Shown: positions 53,709 to 63,640 of the stretch, piece after piece
Layout of the letters: each line of letters begins with the position of its first letter
Numbering within the stretch: the first letter of the stretch is position 1
NCBI RefSeq assembly: GCF_900044055.2
Contig: NZ_FCOX02000001.1
Coordinates: 62,001 to 126,000, forward strand
DNA from: Caballeronia calidae
GTDB lineage: Bacteria; Pseudomonadota; Gammaproteobacteria; Burkholderiales; Burkholderiaceae
DNA: 64,000 nucleotides
Direction of reading: 5' to 3'
Notes under the pieces: generated by a model
Seen by the model: the letters and a program-made list of their open reading frames with translations, nothing else
The model's database searches: none
What the model was told of the DNA's origin: nothing
Translations under genes and position numbers: made by a program

Positions 53709-54575
53709 TCAATGATCCCGCTGCGAACTGCGCGCCGGATTCGGCCTGCCGCGTATCGCCATATACGCCCACCAGACATAGCCCGAGAAGCCGTACAGCA
53801 CGAACAGGCAGAACAGCATCACCGGCGGATCCGACGACACCAGCACGAACGCCACCACGATCAGCAGCACGCCCGCGAACGGCACGCGATAGCGCACATC
53901 GAGCGCCTTGCCGCTGTAGAAAGGCGCGTTCGAGACCATCGTCACGCCCGCATAGATCGTTAGCGCGAACGCAACCCACGGCAGCCAGACGAGCTTGAGC
54001 GGCACGCGGTTATCGGTCGCGAGCCAGACGAAACCGGCGATCAGCGCCGCCGCGGCCGGCGAAGGCAGACCCTGGAAGTAGCGCTTGTCCACGACGCCGA
54101 CATTCGTATTGAAACGCGCGAGCCGCAGCGCCGCGCCCGAACAATAGACGAATGCCGCGAGCCAGCCCCATCGGCCGAGGTCTTTCAGCACCCATTCGTA
54201 CATCACGAGCGCCGGCGCGACGCCGAACGACACCATGTCCGAGAGGCTGTCGAACTGCTCGCCGAACGCGCTCTGCGTGTGCGTCATGCGCGCGACGCGG
54301 CCATCCATGCCGTCGAGCACCATCGCGACGAAAATGGCGATGGCCGCGATCTCGAAGCGCACGTTCATCGCCTGAACGACGGCGAAGAAACCGCAGAACA
54401 ACGCGGCCGTGGTGAACGCATTGGGCAGCAGATAAATGCCGCGCTTCCTGAGAAACTGCTGCCGCTTCGCGCGCCGAGTCTCCACGGCGCCGACGTCCTG
54501 CGCGGCCTTGTTGCGGCGGAACGCGCGGGGCGTCGTCGCGTTCGCGCGGTTACGGCGCGGTTTGAATGCCGCCAT
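53709..54575 (-). CDS. pssA: CDP-diacylglycerol-serine O-phosphatidyltransferase
   Basis: Makes phosphatidylserine. The ATG at 54575 gives 288 residues: a basic Arg-rich N-terminus of about 45 residues, then about eight hydrophobic helices, with the CDP-alcohol phosphotransferase motif DGMDGRVARM...SAFGEQFDSLSD (about residues 88-112). It lies 13 bp after psd, whose product acts next in the pathway, so the two are an operon. Confidence 0.95.
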   Translation of the reverse strand: MAAFKPRRNRANATTPRAFRRNKAAQDVGAVETRRAKRQQFLRKRGIYLLPNAFTTAALFCGFFAVVQAMNVRFEIAAIAIFVAMVLDGMDGRVARMTHTQSAFGEQFDSLSDMVSFGVAPALVMYEWVLKDLGRWGWLAAFVYCSGAALRLARFNTNVGVVDKRYFQGLPSPAAAALIAGFVWLATDNRVPLKLVWLPWVAFALTIYAGVTMVSNAPFYSGKALDVRYRVPFAGVLLIVVAFVLVSSDPPVMLFCLFVLYGFSGYVWWAYMAIRGRPNPARSSQRDH

Positions 54576-54588
54576 CGCGTCCTCCGCG

Positions 54589-55233
54589 TTATTCCGCGAA
54601 CTCGGCCAGGATCGTCGACGAAGCCGAAACCTTCTCGCCGATCGACACGCGCGGGCGGCTGCCCACCGGCAGGTACACGTCGACACGCGAGCCGAAGCGG
54701 ATGAAGCCGTAGCGCTGGCCGCGCGTCAGCGGCTCGCCGTTGTGCACGTAGCAGAGAATGCGCCGCGCGATCAGGCCGGCGATCTGCACCGACGTCACGG
54801 TCTGCCCGCCCGCCGTCTGCAACACGATGGCGTTGCGCTCATTCTCGGTGGACGCCTTGTCGACCGCGGCATTGAGATACGCGCCCGGGAAGTACTGAAC
54901 CTTCGAGATGACGCCGTCCACCGGCGAGCGCTGCGAGTGCACGTTGAACACGTTCATGAACACGCTGATCTTCAGCGCTTCGCGGCCCACGTACGGATCG
55001 TGCGCGGTTTCGACCGCGACGATGCGGCCATCCGCCGGACACAGCACCGCGTTGGGCTGGGTCGGGATCGGGCGCGCGGGATCGCGGAAGAACTGGACGA
55101 CGAAAATCACGATCAGCCAGAGGATCCAGGCAAAGCCGAAGCCGCCCATCGCTTGCACGAGGATGGCGACGACAGCCGCGATGGCGATGAACGGCCAGCC
55201 TTCGCGGGCAATGATCGGATGAGGATAGTTCAT
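54589..55233 (-). CDS. psd: Phosphatidylserine decarboxylase, short form
   Basis: Converts phosphatidylserine to phosphatidylethanolamine. The 214-residue proenzyme has two N-terminal hydrophobic stretches, [15 protein letters not shown] and the C-terminal [14 protein letters not shown], where self-cleavage at the Gly-Ser pair would form the pyruvoyl group. The short form (about 210-220 residues) is usual in bacteria outside enterobacteria. Followed by pssA. Confidence 0.95.
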   Translation of the reverse strand: MNYPHPIIAREGWPFIAIAAVVAILVQAMGGFGFAWILWLIVIFVVQFFRDPARPIPTQPNAVLCPADGRIVAVETAHDPYVGREALKISVFMNVFNVHSQRSPVDGVISKVQYFPGAYLNAAVDKASTENERNAIVLQTAGGQTVTSVQIAGLIARRILCYVHNGEPLTRGQRYGFIRFGSRVDVYLPVGSRPRVSIGEKVSASSTILAEFAE

Positions 55234-55269
55234 GAACGGGTTCTGTGATTTTTAAAAACCGTAGGATAG

Positions 55270-55308
55270 CAAAAGCCGCCCGGCGCACAGGGCATCCGGG
55301 CGGCTTTT
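55270..55308 (-). terminator. Terminator after ilvC
   Basis: On the minus strand GCCGCCCGG and CCGGGCGGC make a 9-bp stem around a 12-nt loop, with a short run of T, 40 nt after the ilvC stop. It separates the ilv operon from psd-pssA. Confidence 0.75.
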
Positions 55309-55347
55309 CTACAAGCAAGAAGCGTGAAACGACTCACGCAAGCGAGC

Positions 55348-56920
<1,573 letters not shown>

Positions 56921-57027
56921 GTTCGTATTCCCGATGTATATCCAGTTGAGCTTCGAAACGAATCCGCGCGCCGCACATGTCTTTCGTGGAGACAGGCGCG
57001 CGCGAACCCGCGCATTCGAAACCCGCG

Positions 57028-58791
57028 TTATAGATCCTCAGACCCGAGCAGCATTTCCGTGATGCCTTTACCGGCTTGCACCATCGGGAATACGTTTTCG
57101 GTGGGATCGGTCTGGAAGTCGAGAAATACGGTGCGATCCTTGAGACGCAGCGCTTCCTTCAGCGCCGGCTCGACGTCCGCAGTCTTTTCGACACGAATGC
57201 CGACATGGCCATACGCCTCGGCCAGCTTCACGAAGTCGGGCAGCGCGTCCATGTACGAACTGGAATAGCGCTTCTTGTACTCGATCTGCTGCCACTGGCG
57301 CACCATGCCCAGATAGCGGTTGTTCAGCGAGATGATCTTGACGGGCGTGTTGTACTGCTTGCACGTCGAGAGCTCCTGAATGCACATCTGGATGGAGCCT
57401 TCGCCCGTGATGCAGACCACTTCGTCGTCCGGATAGGCCATCTTCACGCCCATCGCCGCCGGCAGGCCGAAGCCCATCGTGCCGAGGCCGCCCGAATTGA
57501 TCCAGCGGCGCGGCTTGTTGAACGGATAGAACTGCGCCGCCCACATCTGATGCTGGCCGACGTCCGAGCAGACGAACGCGTTGCCGTCGGTGAGCTCCCA
57601 GAGCTTTTCGACGACGTACTGCGGCTTGATGATCTCGCTCTTGCGGTCGTACGCGAGGCAGTCCTTCGAGCGCCAGCCTTCGATCTCGTCCCACCACGTC
57701 TTGAGCGCGGCCGTGTCCGGGCCGTGCTCCGCGTGCTGAAGCTGCTCGATCAGTTCCTTCAGCACTTCCTTCACGTCGCCGACGATGGGGATATCCACCT
57801 TCACGCGCTTGGAAATGGACGACGGATCGACGTCGATATGGATGATCTTGCGCGGCGACGACGCGAAGTGCTTCGGATCGCCGATCACGCGGTCGTCGAA
57901 GCGCGCGCCGATCGCGATCAGCACGTCGCAGTTCTGCATCGCCATGTTGGCTTCGTACGTGCCGTGCATGCCGAGCATGCCGAGGAACTTCTTGTCGGAC
58001 GCGCGGTAGCCGCCGAGGCCCATCAGCGTGTTCGTGACGGGATAGCCGAGCAGGTCGGCGAACTGGTTCAGCTCGCGCGATGCGTCCGCGAGAATGATGC
58101 CGCCGCCGGTGTAGATGTACGGGCGCTTCGCGGAAAGCAGCAGTTGCACCGCCTTGCGGATCTGGCCCGAATGGCCTTTCGTGACCGGGTTGTACGAACG
58201 CAGCGACACGCTCTTGACCGGCTCGTACTTGCACGGCGCCTTCGACACGTCCTTCGGAATGTCGATCAGCACGGGACCGGGACGGCCGGTGCGCGCAATG
58301 TAGAACGCCTTCTTGACGGTTTCGGCGAGATCACGCACGTCCTTCACGAGGAAGTTGTGCTTGACGCACGGACGCGTGATGCCGACGGTATCGCATTCCT
58401 GGAATGCGTCGAGGCCGATGGCCGCGGTGGGCACCTGGCCGCTGATGACGACGAGCGGAATCGAATCCATGTAGGCCGTGGCGATGCCGGTGACGGCATT
58501 GGTGACGCCCGGGCCCGAAGTCACGAGACACACGCCCACCTTGCCGGTCGCACGCGAATACGCGTCGGCGGCGTGCACGGCGGCCTGCTCGTGGCGCACG
58601 AGGATGTGCTGGATCTGGTCCTGCTTATACAGCTCGTCGTAGATGTAAAGTACCGAGCCGCCGGGATAGCCCCAGATGAACTCGACGTCTTCATCGGCCA
58701 ATGCGCGCATGAGCACGGTGCCGCCGATGGAGTCGGCTTCGTGAGGGGGAGTGGTATCCGACGTGGAGAATTCCGCGCTAGGCATGTTCAT
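57028..58791 (-). CDS. ilvB: Acetolactate synthase large subunit
   Basis: Thiamine-diphosphate enzyme that makes acetolactate or acetohydroxybutyrate. The 587-residue protein has EFIWGYPGGSVLYIYDEL, the catalytic-Glu region VRHEQAAVHAADAYSRATG, the FAD-binding middle domain and the ThDP motif TGEGSIQMCIQELST...SLNN. The motif has Glu where E. coli IlvI has Asp (GDGS). A promoter and 150-nt leader lie upstream. Confidence 0.97.
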   Translation of the reverse strand: MNMPSAEFSTSDTTPPHEADSIGGTVLMRALADEDVEFIWGYPGGSVLYIYDELYKQDQIQHILVRHEQAAVHAADAYSRATGKVGVCLVTSGPGVTNAVTGIATAYMDSIPLVVISGQVPTAAIGLDAFQECDTVGITRPCVKHNFLVKDVRDLAETVKKAFYIARTGRPGPVLIDIPKDVSKAPCKYEPVKSVSLRSYNPVTKGHSGQIRKAVQLLLSAKRPYIYTGGGIILADASRELNQFADLLGYPVTNTLMGLGGYRASDKKFLGMLGMHGTYEANMAMQNCDVLIAIGARFDDRVIGDPKHFASSPRKIIHIDVDPSSISKRVKVDIPIVGDVKEVLKELIEQLQHAEHGPDTAALKTWWDEIEGWRSKDCLAYDRKSEIIKPQYVVEKLWELTDGNAFVCSDVGQHQMWAAQFYPFNKPRRWINSGGLGTMGFGLPAAMGVKMAYPDDEVVCITGEGSIQMCIQELSTCKQYNTPVKIISLNNRYLGMVRQWQQIEYKKRYSSSYMDALPDFVKLAEAYGHVGIRVEKTADVEPALKEALRLKDRTVFLDFQTDPTENVFPMVQAGKGITEMLLGSEDL

Positions 58792-59202
58792 TCATCACCT
58801 TTCGAATTTTCGGCAAAAAATTGATCGGGTGCTCTCTACCGGGCTTATGGCTCGGGTTCAAGCGGCGCGTCTAGGTTTGACAGGCGTGCTTCTTGGGCTC
58901 GCCTCAAAGCAGACATTTCACTGGATGATGCGAGTCAGAAAATGTAACAGCGGCGTGCGCGGCGGGTCAAGTAAAAAGTTTCCGAACGACCGACAGCGCC
59001 TTCTTTGGCACGGTCGGGCGGGAAAAGCCGCGTGCAGACGCATGCTGTCTGCCCCACGAGGAATTCATCGAACGCAAGCGACAAGTGGCAACAAAACCTC
59101 TCAATTTGTCCGGATGCGGCGAAACTTTGCTAGGATTCGCAGGTTTTCCTCGAACCTCACGATCCCTTTCGACGCAAATTCGTTGCGCCGGGTCCCCAAC
59201 GG
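58792..59202. other. Divergent region ilvB / ECF sigma gene
   Basis: This 411-bp gap contains the ilvB promoter and leader on the minus strand and the leader of the sigma-factor gene on the plus strand. A 23-codon frame with four Leu codons lies in the ilvB leader. No other gene is seen. Confidence 0.55.
58942..58970 (-). promoter_or_regulatory. Probable ilvB promoter
   Basis: On the minus strand TTGACC (58965-58970), a 17-bp spacer and TTACAT (58942-58947) match the sigma-70 consensus well. Transcription would start near 58935, giving an ilvB leader of about 145 nt. Confidence 0.75.
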
Positions 59203-59766
59203 ATGGCATCAGACAAGGAACTCGCCGACTTTCTGGCGGGCGTCGAAAGACGCGCGTTCAAGCAGACCGTGTACACCGTTCGCGACGACGACGCGGCGCT
59301 CGACATCGTGCAGGACGCGATGATCAAGCTGGCGGAGAAGTACGGCGACCGTCCATCGTCCGAGCTTCCGCTACTTTTCCAGCGTATCCTTCAGAACGCG
59401 ACGCACGATTATTTCCGTCGCCAGAAGGTGCGCAACACCTGGGTCAGCCTCTTCTCGTCCTTCGGCAACGCGGACGACGACGAATTCGACCCGCTCGAGA
59501 CCTTCGAATCCGAGGACGGCGCGGTCGGCAGCGAAAGCAGTGAGAACAAGCTGGAGCGCGAACAGGTCCTGAACCTGATCGATGCGGAGATCCAGAAACT
59601 GCCGGCACGTCAACGGGAAGCGTTTCTCATGCGTTACTGGGAAGACATGGATGTCGCCGAGACGGCCGCCGCGATGGGGTGCTCCGAGGGCAGCGTGAAA
59701 ACGCATTGTTCACGCGCCACGCACACTCTCGCACAAGCCCTGAAAGCCAAAGGGATCACGCTATGA
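59203..59766 (+). CDS. ECF-type RNA polymerase sigma factor
   Basis: The 187-residue protein has sigma region 2 (DAALDIVQDAMIKLAEKYGD, FQRILQNATHDYFRR) and region 4 (LPARQREAFLMRYWEDMDVA, MGCSEGSVKTHCSRATHTLA), the layout of ECF sigma factors. Its stop overlaps the next gene's ATG by 4 nt (ATGA). The overlapping partner has one membrane segment and may control it; its target genes are unknown. Confidence 0.92.
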   Translation: MASDKELADFLAGVERRAFKQTVYTVRDDDAALDIVQDAMIKLAEKYGDRPSSELPLLFQRILQNATHDYFRRQKVRNTWVSLFSSFGNADDDEFDPLETFESEDGAVGSESSENKLEREQVLNLIDAEIQKLPARQREAFLMRYWEDMDVAETAAAMGCSEGSVKTHCSRATHTLAQALKAKGITL

Positions 59767-60215
59767 GTTCCGCTCTTGAAACGAAGGAAAACGAGTTCGC
59801 GCTGAAGGTCGTGCGCGCGCTGGACGAAAACACGTCGAATATTCCGGCTGCCGCCGTCGACCGGCTGCGCGAGGCGCGCCGCGCCGCGATCGCGCGCAAG
59901 AAGCCGGAGAAAGTGGCCGCGGCCATTGCCGCGCCCGCCTTCACGCCGGCGTTGGCCGGGGCGGACGCCACGCTCACCACCGGCGATTCAGGCGAGGGCC
60001 GGCGCCCGAAGGGCCTGCTCGCGCGGCTCGGCGGCCTCGGCCTCGCGTGGCCGCTCGCGGCACTGGTCATCGGGCTGGCGGGCATCGCTTACTGGGAAGA
60101 CCAGGAGCGCCGCGCGGAACTGGCGGACATCGACGCCGCCATGATGAGCGACAGCCTGCCGATCGACGCCTATCTCGATCACGGTTTCAATGCGTACCTG
60201 ACGCGCAATCATTAA
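59763..60215 (+). CDS. DUF3619 family single-pass membrane protein
   Basis: The 150-residue protein has a soluble N-terminal part (about residues 1-90, starting METKENEFALKVVRALDENT-like), one membrane helix (LAWPLAALVIGLAGIAYW, about 93-112) and a short outer tail. It overlaps the ECF sigma gene by 4 nt. Position, size and topology suit an anti-sigma factor, but I see no known anti-sigma motif, so that is inference only. Confidence 0.85.
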   Translation: MSSALETKENEFALKVVRALDENTSNIPAAAVDRLREARRAAIARKKPEKVAAAIAAPAFTPALAGADATLTTGDSGEGRRPKGLLARLGGLGLAWPLAALVIGLAGIAYWEDQERRAELADIDAAMMSDSLPIDAYLDHGFNAYLTRNH

Positions 60216-60243
60216 GCACTGGATACAGCGGGGGAATTTTCGG

Positions 60244-61014
60244 GTGAGTTACAAGCGCGGTCTCGCGATTGTCTTTGGTTGCGCGATTGCGGGACTGGTT
60301 GCGTTCGCCGCGACTTATCCGCGCTTTTATTCGACCGCCCCCGCCGCGCCTTCGCCCGTGGCGGCGCCGAGCGGCGGCGCGAGCGCGCCTGCGGACGGGA
60401 AGGTCTCGCCGCTGTCCGCGCTGTCTGCCGAAAGCCCGCTCGCCTGGAGCCATCTGACCGAGGCGCAGCACATCGCGCTCGCGCCTTTCGCCACCCAGTG
60501 GGATTCGTTTTCCGACGAGCGCAAGCAAAAGTGGCTGAAGATCGCGTCGCGATTCCACCGGATGTCGCCTGAAGCGCAGAAGCATCTGCATCAGCGCATG
60601 CAGGAATGGGTGCGCCTCACGCCGGACCAGCGCAAGGTCGCGCGCGAGAACTATCAGGTTTCCAAATCGGTGCCGCTGGAGAAGCGCGAAAAGGCCTGGG
60701 ACGCCTATCAAAAGCTGTCCGAGGAGCAGAAGAAGAAGCTGGCCGCGAGCGAGCACGTGCATCGCCCGACCGTCGTCTCCGCGCCGCCCACGGGCAAGAC
60801 CGAAGTGAAGGACATCAATCGCCTCGTCGCGGCCCGCGAGCAGGGGGCCGCCTCCGGACACGCGGGAAGCGGGTCGGGCCCGGCAACCGCGCCGGCCGCG
60901 CCCGTCTCCGGCGTGCCGACGCAACCGGCCATTCCGAACGCCGGGAGCTTCGTGCCGGCCACGCCGATTCCCGTGTCGCCGCAGCAGGCGCCTGCGATGT
61001 ACAACGGCTCGTGA
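60244..61014 (+). CDS. DUF3106-type protein
   Basis: The 256-residue protein starts at GTG 60244 and has one N-terminal helix (LAIVFGCAIAGLVAFAATY), a Pro/Ala-rich linker, then repeated W-x-x-L/F-type helical segments (LAPFATQWDSFSDERKQKWL, RMQEWVRLTPDQRKVARENY, KAWDAYQKLSEEQKKKL) and a Pro-rich tail. Such segments recur in DUF3106. Probably periplasmic, anchored by the helix. Its stop overlaps the next start (GTGA). Confidence 0.85.
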   Translation: MSYKRGLAIVFGCAIAGLVAFAATYPRFYSTAPAAPSPVAAPSGGASAPADGKVSPLSALSAESPLAWSHLTEAQHIALAPFATQWDSFSDERKQKWLKIASRFHRMSPEAQKHLHQRMQEWVRLTPDQRKVARENYQVSKSVPLEKREKAWDAYQKLSEEQKKKLAASEHVHRPTVVSAPPTGKTEVKDINRLVAAREQGAASGHAGSGSGPATAPAAPVSGVPTQPAIPNAGSFVPATPIPVSPQQAPAMYNGS

Positions 61015-61532
61015 GCGCGCAGCCGGCAGTGGCCACCATCGACCCGATGCGCGCGCCCGCGCTGCGCCGCCGCCTCGCGACGATGCTCTACGAAGGCGTG
61101 ATCCTCTTCGGCGTCGTGTTCATCGCCGGGTATCTCTTCAGCACGCTCACGCAGCAAAAGAACGGCCTCACGCATCACAACTGGCTGATGTCGTGGATCG
61201 GCATCGTGCTCGCAGCCTACTTCGTGTATTTCTGGACACACGGCGGCCAGACCCTGCCGATGAAAACCTGGCGCCTCAAAATCGTCGATGCGCACGGCCA
61301 GCCCATCAAGCCGGCTCGCGCGCTCACCCGCTATGTGCTCGCGTGGCTGTGGTTCCTGCCGCCGCTCGCGCTGCATCCCCTCCTCTCGCTCGCCGTGCCG
61401 CAAACGCTCGCCGTGTTCGCGGCGTGGGTCGCGCTGTGGGCCGCCGCCGTGTGGCTCGATCCCGCGCGCCAGTTCCTCCATGACCGTCTCGCCGGCACGC
61501 GCATCGTCGCGGTCGCGCCCATCGCCAAGTAA
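61011..61532 (+). CDS. RDD family membrane protein
   Basis: The 173-residue protein starts at GTG 61011, overlapping the previous gene by 4 nt. RDD features are PALRRRLATMLYEGVILFGV, WTHGGQTLPMKTWRLKIVDA and FLHDRLAGTRIV, with three to four hydrophobic helices. RDD proteins are inner-membrane proteins of mostly unknown, possibly transport, role. It ends the sigma/DUF3619/DUF3106 cluster. Confidence 0.9.
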   Translation: MSAQPAVATIDPMRAPALRRRLATMLYEGVILFGVVFIAGYLFSTLTQQKNGLTHHNWLMSWIGIVLAAYFVYFWTHGGQTLPMKTWRLKIVDAHGQPIKPARALTRYVLAWLWFLPPLALHPLLSLAVPQTLAVFAAWVALWAAAVWLDPARQFLHDRLAGTRIVAVAPIAK

Positions 61533-61572
61533 TAAGAACTTCTTGTGACTGTCACGGCTCGGTCACGGCCGC

Positions 61573-62580
61573 ATGGCGCAATGCGCATATCGAAACCCGA
61601 TGCGCGAGCCAATGGCCTTTACCTCGTCAGCCCCGCCCTCTCCCTTCAGCTTCAGCAATAGCGAGCTGCGCACCGGTCCTTTCGCGCTGCGATCCGAGTC
61701 CACCGAATCAAGCGAATCCGCTGCGACGAGCGTGCCGGGCTTCTCCGATCCCCGCGCCGCCGCGCCCGTCCATCATGACGTGCCGGGTGATACCGCCGAT
61801 GGAACGCATCGCTATCGCACGATCTGGCTGTCGGATATTCACCTCGGCTCGGGCGGCTGCCAGGCACCCTATCTCCTCGATTTCCTGCGGCATCACGAGT
61901 CGGAGTATCTGTATCTCGTCGGCGACATCATCGACGGATGGCAGCTTCGCAAGGGCTGGTTCTGGCCGCAGGCGCACAACGACGTCGTGCAGAAGATCCT
62001 GCGCAAGGCGAGGAAGGGCACGCAGGTCGTCTACATTCCCGGCAACCACGACGAAGCCGCGCGCCAGTTTTGCGATCTCGCGTTCGGCGATATCCACGTG
62101 CGCGGCGAAGCGTTCCACACGACGCTCGCGGGCAAGCGCCTGTGGATCGTGCACGGCGATCTCTTCGACGGCGTCATTCAGCACGCCAAATGGCTCGCCT
62201 ATCTCGGCGACACCGCCTACACGATGATCCTGCTGCTCAACCGCTGGTTCAATCGCGTGCGCACGAAGCTCGGCTTCAACTACTGGTCGCTGTCGCAATA
62301 CCTGAAACATCAGGTGAAGAACGCGGTGAACTTCATCTCGCAGTTCGAGCGCGTGATGACCGACGAAGCGCGCCGCCGCGGCTGCGACGGCGTCGTGTGC
62401 GGGCACATCCACAAGGCCGAGATCCGCGACATCGACGGCATTCTCTACTGCAACGACGGTGACTGGGTCGAAAGTCTCTCGGCGCTTGTCGAGACCTACG
62501 ACGGCGAGCTGAAGGTCGTCTACTGGACGGTGATGCGCTCGCCGGAAGCGCACACGACGAAAGCGCGCGCGACTGTCTGA
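61573..62580 (+). CDS. LpxH-like metallophosphoesterase (second copy in window)
   Basis: The 335-residue protein has a low-complexity Ser/Pro-rich N-terminus (about 80 residues) and a metallophosphoesterase core with IWLSDIHLGSGGCQ, YLVGDIIDGWQL, IPGNHDEAAR, WIVHGDLFDG and VCGHIHKAEI. It resembles LpxH2-type UDP-2,3-diacylglucosamine hydrolases, but lpxH is present at 9.5 kb, so its substrate may differ. ATG 61573 or in-frame 61600 or 61612 may be the start. A glycosyltransferase gene follows after 28 bp. Confidence 0.85.
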   Translation: MAQCAYRNPMREPMAFTSSAPPSPFSFSNSELRTGPFALRSESTESSESAATSVPGFSDPRAAAPVHHDVPGDTADGTHRYRTIWLSDIHLGSGGCQAPYLLDFLRHHESEYLYLVGDIIDGWQLRKGWFWPQAHNDVVQKILRKARKGTQVVYIPGNHDEAARQFCDLAFGDIHVRGEAFHTTLAGKRLWIVHGDLFDGVIQHAKWLAYLGDTAYTMILLLNRWFNRVRTKLGFNYWSLSQYLKHQVKNAVNFISQFERVMTDEARRRGCDGVVCGHIHKAEIRDIDGILYCNDGDWVESLSALVETYDGELKVVYWTVMRSPEAHTTKARATV

Positions 62581-62608
62581 ACACGAACGAACCACGGGGC
62601 CATAGCCG

Positions 62609-63640
62609 ATGAAAATCATGATCGTCACCGACGCATGGGAGCCGCAGGTCAACGGCGTCGTGCGCACGCTCACGCAGACGTCGAAGGAGCTCACCGCGCT
62701 CGGTCATCGCGTGGAGCTGCTCACGCCGCTCGAATTCAGAACGATCCCCTGCCCGACCTATCCGGAGATTCGTCTCTCGCTGCTGCCGGGACGGCGCGTG
62801 GCCGAGCGCATCGACGCGTTCGGGCCGGATGCGCTGCATATCGCGACCGAAGGCCCGCTCGGGCTGGCCGCGCGCGCCTACGCGCTGCGTCACAAGCTGC
62901 CGTTCACGACCGCGTATCACACGCGTTTTCCGGAGTACGTGAAGGCGCGCTTCGGCATTCCGCTGTCGATGACCTACCGCTTCCTGCACTGGTTCCACAA
63001 GGACTCGCAGGCGGTGATGGCGCCGACGCCCGTCGTCAAGAGCGATCTCGAGAAATACGGCTTCACCAATGTCGTGCTGTGGACGCGCGGCGTCGATCTC
63101 GACATCTTTCATCCGATGGAGTCGAAGGTCCTCAACACCGCGCGGCCGATCTTTCTGTACGTCGGGCGCGTGGCCGTCGAGAAGAATGTCGAGGCGTTTC
63201 TGAAGCTCGATCTGCCCGGCTCGAAGTGGGTCGCGGGAGAGGGACCGGCGCTCGCGGAGCTGAAGTCGCGCTACACGAACGTCAACTATCTCGGCGTGCT
63301 GTCGCAGCCGGAACTCGCGAAGGTCTATGCGGCGGCGGATGTCTTCGTCTTCCCGAGCAGGACCGACACCTTCGGGCTCGTGCTGCTCGAAGCGATGGCC
63401 TGCGGCACGCCGGTCGCCGCGTATCCGGTGACGGGCCCGATCGACGTGCTCGGCACCGACGGACCCGGCGCGCTCAATCACGACCTGCGCGAAGCCTGCC
63501 TCGATGCATTGAAGATCGAACGCGGCGATGCCCGCGCATGGGCCGAGCGCTTCTCGTGGCGCGCGGCATCGGAGCAGTTCGCATCGCATCTGCGGCAGTT
63601 CGGGCCAGGCGCGACGACGTCCGAACAGGCGGCCGCATGA
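62609..63640 (+). CDS. Glycosyltransferase family 4 protein
   Basis: The 343-residue GT-B protein has the N-terminal MIVTDAWEPQVNGVVRTLTQ, RPIFLYVGRVAVEKNVEAFL and the C-terminal nucleotide-sugar site VFPSRTDTFGLVLLEAMACG. It looks like the alpha-mannosyl or glucosyl transferases that act on lipid acceptors. With the phosphoesterase before it and dgkA after it (ATGA overlap), a role in glycolipid or phospholipid metabolism is likely but unproven. Confidence 0.9.
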   Translation: MKIMIVTDAWEPQVNGVVRTLTQTSKELTALGHRVELLTPLEFRTIPCPTYPEIRLSLLPGRRVAERIDAFGPDALHIATEGPLGLAARAYALRHKLPFTTAYHTRFPEYVKARFGIPLSMTYRFLHWFHKDSQAVMAPTPVVKSDLEKYGFTNVVLWTRGVDLDIFHPMESKVLNTARPIFLYVGRVAVEKNVEAFLKLDLPGSKWVAGEGPALAELKSRYTNVNYLGVLSQPELAKVYAAADVFVFPSRTDTFGLVLLEAMACGTPVAAYPVTGPIDVLGTDGPGALNHDLREACLDALKIERGDARAWAERFSWRAASEQFASHLRQFGPGATTSEQAAA

